Positions 11,194 to 22,300 of a DNA stretch of 64,000 nt are shown in pieces. The translations under genes were made by a program, and so were the position numbers. This DNA is from Drosophila pseudoobscura (lineage: Eukaryota; Arthropoda; Insecta; Diptera; Drosophilidae): contig NC_046683.1 of assembly GCF_009870125.1 (NCBI RefSeq), positions 43,291,869 through 43,355,868 of the forward strand, written 5' to 3'. The notes beneath the pieces are model-generated. The model was not told where the DNA came from and did not search any database. It worked only from the letters and a program-made list of their open reading frames with translations. Position 1 is the stretch's first letter. Each line of letters starts with the position of its first letter.

Positions 11194-11232
11194 TATAAAA
11201 GCATGCCCAGCCAGAAACAGAGTATCATTCGA
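11194..11232 (+). promoter_or_regulatory. Core promoter of Bob copy 2: TATA box and initiator
   Basis: TATAAAA at 11194-11200 and initiator TCATTC with its A at 11227 give the same 33-bp spacing as copy 1. The 5'UTR is about 75 nt. Confidence 0.75.
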
Positions 11233-11301
11233 ACTACAGTTCCCAATCTGTGCAGATCATCGGCACCAATTCTCCATTCTGATCCATTCTTCCACTGAAA
11301 C

Positions 11302-11538
11302 ATGTATACCGAAGCAGCTCAACGTGTCAACTCCAGCTCTGGTGTGCCGGAGAAGAGCTCTCTCACCGGCGCCGCCACCAACATGAAGAAGCTGCTAAAG
11401 AGCATCAGGCGGATCTTCACCACCCACTCGAAGGCGGGCAAGGACCTCAGCGCGATCCGTCACACGTGCCACAGCGAGGAGGAGCATCAGAACTGGCTCA
11501 ACGAACAATGGGAGTCCAGCAAAATCTGTCTCCACTGA
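11302..11538 (+). CDS. BobA: Bearded-family small protein (Brother-of-Bearded type), copy 2
   Basis: Encodes 78 aa, with the same basic helix (MKKLLKSIRRIF) and NWLNE Neuralized-binding motif as the copy at 6980. It differs by His/Gln and Phe/Val near the N terminus and by TTHSK in place of TQSK after the helix. Promoter, 5'UTR and 3'UTR are duplicated with it, so both copies should be expressed alike unless position matters. The one clear regulatory difference is an intact Brd box in this copy. It is expected to antagonise Neuralized and so restrain Delta-Notch signalling. No introns; poly(A) signal AATAAA at 11840-11845. Confidence 0.85.
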   Translation: MYTEAAQRVNSSSGVPEKSSLTGAATNMKKLLKSIRRIFTTHSKAGKDLSAIRHTCHSEEEHQNWLNEQWESSKICLH

Positions 11539-11860
11539 GGCTATGGCCACATTAGCGATCCCTCTGAGCATCTGTGATGGGACTTGCTCGCATGGTCGAT
11601 AAACGAGCACGCCAGCTTTAAACTCAAACTGTGATCACGAGAGCACAAGACTGACCTGCCTCTGTGCCTCGAAAGCACTATCAAACGTCGCTTTCACACT
11701 GTACTATATAGTATATGTATATAGAAATCTTAAAATGCTTTAACTTTTCCTAAGTAGTAGCTATAATCATTGTCTTCCATTAGTCTTACGAGAATTGTCT
11801 TCCATGTTTGTTTGTTTAGGGTTCAAAATTAGGCTTAAGAATAAAAAATCCCTCGAGGAA
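11539..11860 (+). promoter_or_regulatory. 3'UTR of Bob copy 2 with Brd, K and GY boxes
   Basis: K boxes TGTGAT at 11573-11578 and 11630-11635, a canonical Brd box AGCTTTA at 11614-11620 (seed match for miR-4/miR-79 class), and GY boxes GTCTTCC at 11772-11778 and 11797-11803 (miR-7 class). AATAAA is at 11840-11845. This is the standard post-transcriptional module of the Bearded and E(spl) families. Confidence 0.82.
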
Positions 11861-11924
11861 AAAAAACAAAACTATCTGCTCGTATTTATTATTCACTGAT
11901 ATCTTAAACTTTAGCAGCTCATCA

Positions 11925-12345
11925 GATCTTCAGGTCAATGCGATTAAAATTCTCATTGGGTCTTATATCGTTCGATGGATACTTAGCAACCGAAAGCTGA
12001 GGAGAGTCCCAGTGAAAATGTTCTTTCAAATCATCACGCTGCTCGTATGGAGGTGTGATACCATACCCACGGATCTGGAGCCAAAATTCCCGTTGAGCGG
12101 GTCTATAATCTAGGTGGCCGCCTCCCAGGTGCACGAGGAATATAATATCAATATGAATTCCAAGCCCAATGAGAGCTCCTCCGCTCCCGTTCGTGTAACA
12201 GCCGCGAAAGTTTCTGCCTAGGATAACTAATACTCGGGATGGATCCTCCTACTCCCAACTTACCGTTCATCGACCGTAGGACGGTCAGAGTGCTGAATGT
12301 AGAATTTCACAGGCAATGACCCCGAGAAACATGACATGTAGTAAC
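11925..12345 (-). other. Possible two-exon minus-strand gene or remnant
   Basis: On the minus strand a coding-like frame starts at an ATG near 12336 (MSCFSGSLPVKFYIQ...). It meets a donor CG|GTAAGT near 12250 and can be joined through an acceptor CCTAGGCAG near 12203 to an open stretch ending DLKI-TGA at 11925. The last 33 codons are shared with the broken copy at 7604-7705. I recognise no domain. The plus strand over the same bases also has open, coding-like stretches, so the strand itself is not certain. It could be a duplicated gene end that survives only here, or chance. Confidence 0.3.
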
Positions 12346-12538
12346 AACTTACATGTAGTAACACATCAACATTCTACATACACTTTACATTCATTACTAC
12401 ATTATTTATCCCATCAGGTGGCGCGCCTGTCGACTACATTTTGAAGCTGACGCTGGAGTTGCCACATGATTGGAATCAGTAGATAAACTGACAGTTCCCG
12501 CTATTCGATTAATTTTGTGGTTTTTTTTTTTCAAACTG

Positions 12539-13303
12539 TTTATTTATTTCAACGCTTATGATAAAAGTTGCTTTAACAATACACATTCGATATATGTATA
12601 TAAGTATATGTATATAAGTTGGAAGTGCACTTCTTGGTATTCATTATCCGTACGTTTGAGTGCGTTTGTGGTGAGATGCATGTCTGTTTGTTTGTCACTT
12701 ACTGTCGTACTGTCTGGTTATGTTACTGCATTTGCATTTGTTCGGGGAAGGTGAAGGTGAAGGTACCGACACACCAAGATATAGACGTTGTGGAAGATGA
12801 AGTATAGTTTGTCAGGCTTTGACTGCGGCTGTTCGCTGCGTAAAGTTATAGTTGTAGTATCCACCAGTGGCATTTAGAGTTAGATTTAGTTGTTTAATCG
12901 AATGGGGGGAAGGCAGGGACAAATGCAGATGGCAAGACTAACGGAAGATTCTCGGAGTGGAAGCCGTTTTGAGTGCGGTTTGCTATGTGATTTGTTTCTG
13001 TTCAAAAAAATGTTCGAAAATGTTGAATTTCGATCGTATTAATGCAATTGGTGCAATTATCTAATATTAATATTTCGTTCATCTACAAAAAAAAAACGGA
13101 ATGCTGGCCAATTGTTGTTCGTTTGAATCTCTAGCAAGCAGAACACTGTCCAGAACCGAGCCGATCGGACTCGAATGGAGTCACTGATAGTCGACAGAGT
13201 CACTGTCCAGCAATGTGGAGGAGACCCGCGATGTGCGGCGATTCCAGTAATCCGTGTAGCACGACTCGTACTGGGCAGTGGTGCGCCACGGTGGCCATTT
13301 CAG
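12539..13303 (-). promoter_or_regulatory. Probable DCX-EMAP 3'UTR
   Basis: No open gene lies between the DCX-EMAP stop codon (13304-13306) and 12.5 kb. Two overlapping minus-strand AATAAA signals sit at 12539-12548, which would give a 3'UTR of about 760 nt. The end point is a guess from those signals. Confidence 0.4.
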
Positions 13304-16300
13304 CTATTCCTCGACAATGTCCCACACCATGAGCGAAGCGTCTGTGCCGCCCACCGTGATGAGTGTGTGATCCCCGCACAGGAAGCGGGCGCAGGCCAGC
13401 ATGCCAGAGTACACCTTCGACTCGTGGAATTCGGCGCGCGGCGAGATGCACGGATACCTGTAAAACCGCATCAGATTAGCTAATTACATCAGCGGAATGC
13501 TAGCGCATTCCCCATTCCCCATCCTCCTTCCTTTCCCCTCCCATCGCCACAGCTCACCTGAACAAACGCAAATATCCCTCGGCATCGCCAGAGGCAAGCA
13601 TATCGTGTGCGGCCGAGCGGCTGCAGGTGGCTACGATGGTGTTGGTGGTGCTGTAGTAGCGATTGCTCCACTGGCCGGCCACCAGGAAGCCCACAGTGCA
13701 GTTGTTGGTCAGCCACTTGACATCCTTCATGGCAATGGGACTGCGCTCCGGCGACAGCGACTTGGCGTCCCAGAACAGCAGGTCAAAGTCAATTGTCACC
13801 GTCTGCACAAAGTTGCCATCCATGCTCCAGTCCAGGTGTGTCAGGGGCTGGGAGCCGCGTATCTTGTTGACCTTCTTGTAGGAAAAACCGTCGCGCGAGA
13901 CGCGGAAGAGGTAAATGCTGCCATTCTGTGAGCCCATGGCAATCATGTCACCAACTGTCGGTCAGAGTCAGAGAATGAAGCAAGAGTTAGATCGTGTGGG
14001 ACTGGGACAAGTTGAGGGTACTGGATCCTACCCTGATTGTAGGCCACGCAGTTGAGGGGCGAGCCACAGACGCGAAGGGTCAACATCACCGCTCCGTTCT
14101 CGCAGTTGATGACCAGCAGATGGCCCTCAGTGCTGCCCGCAGCAAGAGTGCCAAACGGATGGAAGGCCAACGCCACACACTCGTACCCCGTCTGAATGGT
14201 CCAGATCAGTTTATTCTTGCGCCACAGCGCCACATGCTTGTCGTGACCAGCCGTCGCATAGAGCTCGTCATCCGGATGTGCGGCCAGACCCCACAGCTGC
14301 CGGCCATGACCGAAGACCACCTGGGTGAAGCGGCGCTGCAGCGAGCCCTCGAGGATGTTGTTGCGGGTTGTGCCGACATAGATGTTGCCATCGTTGCGCC
14401 CAGGACGCTGCGGATAAATCGTTCGCACGCCGCCAGCGGCTTCAGGAAGCTGCCACAGGAATACACAAAAATAAATGAAACAAAGCTCTCTCTGGGAAAC
14501 GCCTAGAAAGTACCACCTTAGTGTCGGCAATCTTCTTGTAGTTCTGCAGGGAGTCCCAGGCGGCTATCTTGCGGTCCTTTTCGCCGCCCGACAGCAGTGT
14601 TCCCTCCCCCAGCATGATCAGGCAGCCGATGCCCTTGTTGTGGGCCTCGAACTCGGTGCGGACAAAGTACGCGCCATCGGAGTCCACAGAGTAGATGGTG
14701 ATAAAGCCATCCGAGTCGGCTGTTATGACATCGCCATCCGGCTCGAATTGCACGCTCGTTACGTGCGAGCGCGATGGCTGCTTGACAATATCCGTCCGCT
14801 CGAAGAAGCCATCTTTGCGCCGATGCCAGAAGGCCAGGTGGCCGCGCCCGTGTGTGATGATGAGATTATCATCCAGCGGATGGAATGCGGCGCCCGATAG
14901 GCCCTCCTGCAGTGTCTGCAATGGACCAGTGCCCAGAGATTAGATTAGTCTGAAATATAGCTTCATTGGATGGTTTGGGCTTTGTACTCACGGCTACTTT
15001 TCCCAGCAGGTGACCCCATTGCCACTGCCAAACGGACAGGATGCTCTCACGGCCGCTGTCTACGGCAAGGATGTAGCTGCCTCCGTTCTGCGAAGGAGTA
15101 GGCAATAGGGTTATCTTATCTAAAGTATTTCCCATCGATAAATTTTACCAGCTGCGAAAATGCCACGGCAGTGACGCCACTATCTAGTTCGCCCATGCCA
15201 AAAACGTAGAGTGTCTGCAAGGACTCGGTGCTCCAGATCCGTACATGCGCCTGCGACTTGCGATCGCGTCCAGCTTTCTGCCCCGAGGCCACCAGCTCCC
15301 TGGAGGGGTGCACATCCATGCTGGCAGGGATGAGAGTCTTTAGACATCTGTGGGATCTATTCGGGGTCAACAGCTACTCTTACCACATAATATCTTCAGT
15401 GTGGCCTGTGTAGTGGCGCTGAGCATCCTCGTCCCGGTCGAAGAGCACGGCCACAGCGGCCACGTAGTAGAGCAGCTCCCCGGACGGCAAGACCCAAAGG
15501 TTCCGGCGAGCATCGATGCCACGGTAGCCATGGCTGAAAAGAGTTACTTGATACAGTGACTGGCGGTACAGTGAACACTCCTGCACCAGCTTACACCCAT
15601 TGGAGCTGCAACTTTTTGTCCGGCGGCGAGTTGTCAGCCGGCGCATGGTGAACGGGCGGATAGAAGGTACGCCGCAAGCCCCTGATCGTAACCTTGGTGG
15701 GCTCCTCCTTCATGATGTCCAGCATGGTGTACTCCCCATTCGGTCGCAATATCTCGCTCTCCGGCGCGTACAGTATGCGCGGCCGGCTCTTGCTCCTAGG
15801 CCTTGCCCCACGCAGCGGCACCTTGGGCAGCTCATCCGTGGGCAGTATGGGGGCGGCGGCCACCACCGAGGGTCTCGACCGCGACCGTCTGATGGGTGAG
15901 CCGGCAATCAGAGCAGTGCCCGTGGCCAGGTAGAAGGTGTCCACGTCGGCGAACTCGTTCCGCAGCTGGGAGAAACTGCGGACCTGCGTGTGAGTGAGTT
16001 GAAAGGTGAGAAAACAATTTGTCAAATCATTTTGCAAGTTTCGGCCAGGCTTTGGTCTTCATTAAGTTATTAGGCCGTGTCAAGGTCGCCGCGCCGTTGC
16101 CGTTGCCGTTGACGTTGCTTACCTCCTGGCCAGTGCCTGTGTACATTTTCTTTGCTCCGTTAATTTTCAGCACTTGACCCAAATCCTCGAGCACTTCCTC
16201 GAATGGCTGCGAGGTGCGTAGGTTCAACAAAACGCGACACTGCAAGGGGAGAGCGAGAGAGCGTGAGAGGGCATGAGAGGGTATGGTAAACCCGTAAATG

Positions 16301-19300
16301 GGATTATGCATGTGGATGTGTACATAGAATCACGTGTTAAACATGGTCGAGTAATTAGTCTGGCCCCTGGCATACATACATATGCACCCGTACCCGTACC
16401 CGTACTCGTCCCGTAGCTGTACCCGTCCCGTAGCTGTACGTGTGTACGGCTTACATGTGTATGTGTGTGTGGCCCTTCAACACATTTGACTTGACCTGCG
16501 ATCAAAAATTTAGTCACGGCACGCAACTTCCGCTCGGGTCCTGCCTCGGATCCTACTCTGGGACCCACTAATATTTATAATTATATGCTGTCGTCGACTG
16601 TTTCCCCTCCTCCCTCCTCCCTGTGTCCTTGCCCTCGCGCCCTCGTCCTTGTCCAGGGCTACATCCATTTCCACTTCTTTGCGGCGCGTTCCACAAATCG
16701 AGTCTGTGACCTAGTTTGCGTTTTATTTTAATGCTTAATACATTTTATTTGTTGCTGCCGGGAGGTGGACGGGGGGAGTCTGAGGCAAAGGCAGGGACAC
16801 CATTGTTTGCCCCTTGATGTGGATGAGGATGTGGGTGTTTCTGCTGCTGCTGTTGCTCCTGCTACGGCTGCTGTTGTTGTTGTTGTTGTTGTTGTTGCAC
16901 TTGAGCTTGTGCTCTCATAATTGGGTGAGCCCCACAAGCAGCTCGGCCCGGACCGATGGTGCGGCCAGAAGAAGGCCACGCTTTGTTGCATTTGTCGGTT
17001 GGCGCTTCAGTTTGGCTTTCCTGCTCTCGCTGCTTACTTTTCGAGTGGAACACTTGAGTTTTAATGACCTTCAGGGCCCTGATAACAGCTATTCACGCGT
17101 GCCGAAGAAGAATCTGTCTTTGTGCCTCTTCTGCCGTCATCTGGCCGGGCCGTCTCCACTGGAACACGGCGTCCCCATTAAATTTAAGCAGCTGCCAGAC
17201 CACACAGATGGGAGATACCTCTCTCCGTTGCCCCCACACTCCACGCCGCGCGGCTCCAAGCGCGCCAGCGACAATTGGGCGAGTGAGCACACGATAAACT
17301 TTCGCCGTGTCTGGGCGAACTCGGTTTAATTTATGTATTTAGTTTGGCTTCGAAAAAGGCGTCGGTTTAATGGTTTTATGTCCGTGTTGAGTGGTTTTCC
17401 CCGAGCAATTCTGCTACTTAATTTCCCGACCAGATCCGACTGATTGTCAGCAAAAAGGAAATCAACGTAGTTTCAAGTCCCTCCCTGACCAAGCCCCCGG
17501 CCAAACACCAAAAACCCGTTGCGCATTTTTTAAAATCAGAATTTCGAACTTTTTCTGTCGCAAAAGTTGGAAATATGATTTTTGGTTGCTTCGGTTGACC
17601 AAATATAAAAAGTTTTTGAGGGTAATTTGCAAATCAATTATAATTATCGGATACATTCTGGCAAATGTATTACTTTTTTTTAAGTCTCAGATCGAAACGA
17701 TTACTCGTAATCCTTTTTCCCAGCAGAAAAGGAGGCAGTTCCGAAACACCAGCGATTAAAATAGAATTAGTTCCTTTCTACTAGTCGTAGTCGTATTTGT
17801 TGGTCAATTGAGTCTCGGGCCATCTATTTAGTCCGATGCGAAAACAAACGTTTTTTTATCATGGGTTTTTTTTCCTCTGTTTTGATCTATCGGTTTTTAT
17901 GCGTTGTTGTCTCACTTTTTTGTTGTTAGAAATTTGATTTACAGCGACGACGCATGTCCTTTATGGGTCGTTAGGTTAACTGGTTCAGGTGTCGGCCTTA
18001 CCGGACCGGGCCCTAACGATTGTTTGGAGCGGCCGCCGTCCGCCGTCAGCCGTCCGCCTCTATTTATCACAATATACGTACATATATTGATGGTTTATCA
18101 AACCGGTACACCTGCGACCCAACTGTCCGGCGAAAAGCGGCCGTTTGAAATTAAGATCCTGACGGAATGGTTTGAATAAGTGAAATAAATAAGAGACTAG
18201 GGAGACTCTGTATCCTAGAAATGCAATAAAAACCACCATTGTTCAAGTTTTCCAATCCATCCAATGTCCATCAACAGCTCTTAAAGTACATTTTCTCAGC
18301 TCAAAATCAGTTTCTGTTTGGAAAAGCTCCTGCTTCACAGCCCCCCAATCGAGTGTCACTTAATTTGCCGGAAAATGAATTGAAGGGACAGAAGCTGCTG
18401 CAGAAGATGCTTTTAATAATTTTGTGCAATGCATTTTGGGCCGTTGCAGAGATGCAGAGACGGTCCCTGGCCCTGCCATAAATTATGCATGGATACATAT
18501 CTCCCAGTCTCTTCCCTTGTGTGCGTGTGCGTGTGTGTGTGTGCACACAGATGCTCGTATATATACATGCAAAATCACACACGGGAGCTATTCATAAGAT
18601 GTCCTGATGATGCACAGAGGCCTCTGCCTCGGCATTGACTACTCGTATAAACAAATATAATTATGTGAGCAAATAATTACATTACCGAGAACGTTGGCAG
18701 CTCCAATCACGTGACCCCAAACAAATGGCGTTTGTTAAGCCAATTACGTGCACTTTTCGTATGTGTGTTGGGGTTCGGGTTCGGGTTCCGTTCTCCCATT
18801 CCCCATTCAGGTACTGCGCGGGGAAGGGGGGGGGGTGGCAATTGGGAGGGAGGGGGTCAGGGAGAGACGGCAAACAGCTGCCGGAAGGAAGCGGGCATCG
18901 ACGTGGACACAGGTCCTTCATCTGGCTGTGCATTCTGTGTCCTGTGTGTGATTTAAATTTTCAGCATTTCTCTCCGCCCTCCGCCCACCGCTTCCCATCC
19001 TTTAAGGGGGGTGTGGGGTGGAGGGTTTTTTCCGACATTCAATCGTTGGGCCGTTGCATGGCTGATTTAATCTTGGTGACGTCCAAACCACTCCAATTTT
19101 TCAAATATTTTCGTTTGCTTGCTCCGCTCCGATACAAAGGAATTCCAATAAAACACAAACATGCATAAAACAAAAGACGTTAAACTGCAGGGGGGGGCCA
19201 AAGAGGTGGCTGGAGGGGCGGCAAAGCGGCAGCTTTGTAGTCCTCACTGTCGTCATCGACAACGTCCATGGAGTTGCATAAAAGGGACCAGAGTTATTTA

Positions 19301-22300
19301 AATGAAAACGACGGTCTGACTTTGGGGCAGCGAGGGGGGCGGTTAAATCGAATCTAAGGAATATTTATAGCAGAACCCTAGTGGAAAAGATGGAAACTCT
19401 TTATGCATTATCTGCAGCAGGACTATCGAAGATGTGTATTTCATTGAAGGAGCGCATTCCTGGGTTGCGGCAGCAGAAAGATCCCTAATTTTATACATAT
19501 TTTCTTGGCCAGTGTTTGTCTTCGTCAAATGTATACATGGCCGAGAGGAAATTTCCCTATGTGCAGGAAAATACCTACACATATCTCAATGTGCATTCAT
19601 TACATGTCATGTGCATAAACACATAATAACTGAAGGCCAAATTTGTTTCATACGTCAAACACCTGAGTTGCAGGTTGCAAGTTGCAAACAAAAGCAAAAT
19701 ACAATGTGACACGTTGCACTTTAGATTGGCAAACGCCCAACCCCAATCCCACAGTCCTACATATAGGAAAAGTTAAGGGGGGCTGCTGTTGGGGCTGTTG
19801 GTGTTGCTGTTGCAGCGCCAATATTGAGTGCATGCCATTATGCATAGCCATTTATTGTGCCTTTCAATTGCATTACCCCGTGCGAACATCAGCCGAGGCA
19901 GCCGAGGCACCAGAGGCACTTGATGCAGACGTAGACATTGATATAGATGTAGATGTGGATGTAGTCGCTCAAAACAGAGCCCAGACGCAAACAAAACCAA
20001 CAGACACAAACGCAAACACAAACATGGGAAAAGACACAGACACAGACACAGACACAGACACAGAACGGACCCAGGAGCAGGAAACAAGTGGGCGATGCGG
20101 TGCACAGTGTCCACAGATTGGGGGAAATAATGAGCTCCAAATTGTAGATAATTATTGTATCTACGGAGTCGAATTATTACGGAATCTTTCCAGGAATCTC
20201 TCCTTGCAGATCTATCGTTTCTTTTCAATGGTTTCTATCCATTCAGTGCTCGCCTCGCACCACTGTGCTCGATGGAATCGGATCTCCGAGTAATGTACGT
20301 GTAGTGGAATCGGCGTCAGCATTTGGTGTTTGGCGGCGGCGCCGTACTCCGTACTTTCAGCGATTTTTGCACAAAATATATATTTTAGCCGGGACTTCGT
20401 CCTCTGGCCCGACCGACAGCGACGACGACGACGACGACGACATGTCCTTGGCCTTGGTCATTGAGCGCGTGCAGTGTTCGGTGGGTTGAACAACAAAAAC
20501 AGCGACTACTACTCGTACAGTTTCCTATTTTGCAGTTGTTGTCGGTTGTACTTTGGTCAAATTTGCATTGCAAACTCCATTAAGTGGGTCTTGCCGGCAG
20601 GGAGAGGAGCGGAAAGGGGCTCTGCCTAGCTTGCTTTTGTTGTCGCCTATTTTTCCATTGTCTGCCGTTGTCTGCCATTGTCTTTCCCATTAATGGGATT
20701 CGATTCAGGTCTGGTCTCCGGCAGATGGACAGGCACTCTCACCACCTTGGATTGGGTCGATCAGACGCAGCGAATTCCTCGGCCAAGGTTGAAACGGCCC
20801 TTGATCACACCCACGCGCCGCAAGGTGTCGAAACGCCCACAACGTAATGTATTTTGATTCATAAAACGGCACGAAAGCCCCACCCAGTCGTCGCGTATCC
20901 CACCTGGGAAAAAAGGGCTACAAAAATTTTACTTGCACTTAGGAAAATTACCATAAAACGTTACTACGACAACGGCTTTGGAGGAGGGGAGGCGGAGACG
21001 GACTACGTTTATAGTGGCTTCGGCCAATTCATATTTTAAAGGCATTTTCGTAATAATAACATAAATTACGAGACTGCCAGAGCGAGTGGGAAAGAGTAGC
21101 CCTCCGAATGCAGGAGTTTTCCCAGGCCGTTCCTCGTTTTTCGTCTGCCTTCTTGTTTTTGGTTGTTTTTGCTTGTTTTTGCAGGGGGTATGTCAGCGGA
21201 AATTACCAAATTGACCGTGGCTTCAATTTTGTTGCCGTTCGGCTTTTCGGCTGTTTATCCAACCGCCTGCCTGCATACCAGTACGAGTACAATAAAACAC
21301 AAATTGCAGACAATTGATTTTCCATATGATTGCTGCAGGGCCCCGAAACCCCGAAACCCAGTCCCCTCCCCAGCTCCGACCCCGAAAGTGGGCAAAGGTT
21401 AATTGCACCCTTCTTTCAGACTCCCACACAGAACCTTTCGACATTTTTTGAATGTCAAAGTGAATGGGTTTTTGTTGATTGTCATGAAAATTTAATCCCT
21501 GCACTTGCACGGGGAACGATTTAATAGAAAATGTATAATAAATTGGGAATTATAATTGCGCAGTCATTACGGCCAGGCCGAAAACCGAGTCAAAAAAAAA
21601 AAAAAAAAGACGGGTGTCGAGGGGAGGGGAGATTGCGTTTGAAAAATGGCAACCGCAACTAATGATGGTCCCGAGAGTTGGTCCAAGGGTTTTTGCAGAA
21701 AACACACACAAAACTTTATTCCAATATGTGTCCTGGGTATATAAATTGTCGAATTATTTATGCGCTGGATCCCTTAATGACAGATAGTCAGTTGCGGGGT
21801 CAGAATGGATGAAAAAAAGGGGAGCAAAATAAATAAATAAACTGCGCTGGCCATTAAATATTTATGGCAAATATTTATATAAACAAAAGCGAATCGGTTT
21901 GGCATTCAATCGACCTCGGAGTTGGCGGAGTTGGCGGCGCTGGCGGCGGCCCCAATTTTTTGGCCCACCAGCGAAGCTGAAAAGTAAACTTTTGACAAAA
22001 TGCATTTTCACTATTTGCCAGGTCAGAGGTGGCTATATGCTCGCACTCGTATTTGTATAAAACTTTCCGGATTCCGAATTTCGAATTTCCTCCGTTGAAT
22101 ATTTAAGAATATTTTTACCGGCTGGCTTTCCGCATATTTCGGCCATCACTTTGCATAAATTTCAGTGGACTTTGGCGGCTCAGCCTCGGCTCCAAGTGGC
22201 GGCTTGTGCGCTTGTCGCGACGCTCTAATGCAATAGTCAAACATAAATTTACATAAATATTGCAGTCCGATGCGCGCTTTAATCGCGCCAATTAAAACAT

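Larger units (their letters stand above)
10938..12022. repeat. Duplicated block, copy 2 (with 6613-7700)
   Basis: Near-identical to 6613-7700 across upstream DNA, coding region, 3'UTR and the first part of the downstream minus-strand tail. Differences are scattered substitutions and a few single-base or trinucleotide indels. It is in direct orientation, offset about 4.3 kb, with the uridine phosphorylase gene between the copies. Confidence 0.85.

Noticed and set aside
15300..15384. Alternative DCX-EMAP acceptors near 15340-15355
   Set aside because: Joining the TG-ending exon to either upstream AG creates TGA. The acceptor CCTGCCAG|C at 15320 gives Cys and the expected EMAP spacing (EDIMC-MDVHP).
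13175..15933. Long plus-strand frames across 13.2-15.9 kb
   Set aside because: They are antisense shadows of the DCX-EMAP exons, which have recognisable HELP and WD40 content and consistent splice phases.
16728..17053. Minus-strand polyglutamine and polyserine frames
   Set aside because: These come from the (GTT)n tract at 16872-16896; no surrounding coding evidence.
19682..20293. 203-codon plus-strand open frame
   Set aside because: The middle is an Asp/Thr-rich translation of a GACACA array and a GTAGAT-like array; there is no domain and it lies inside an intron with equally long frames on the other strand.
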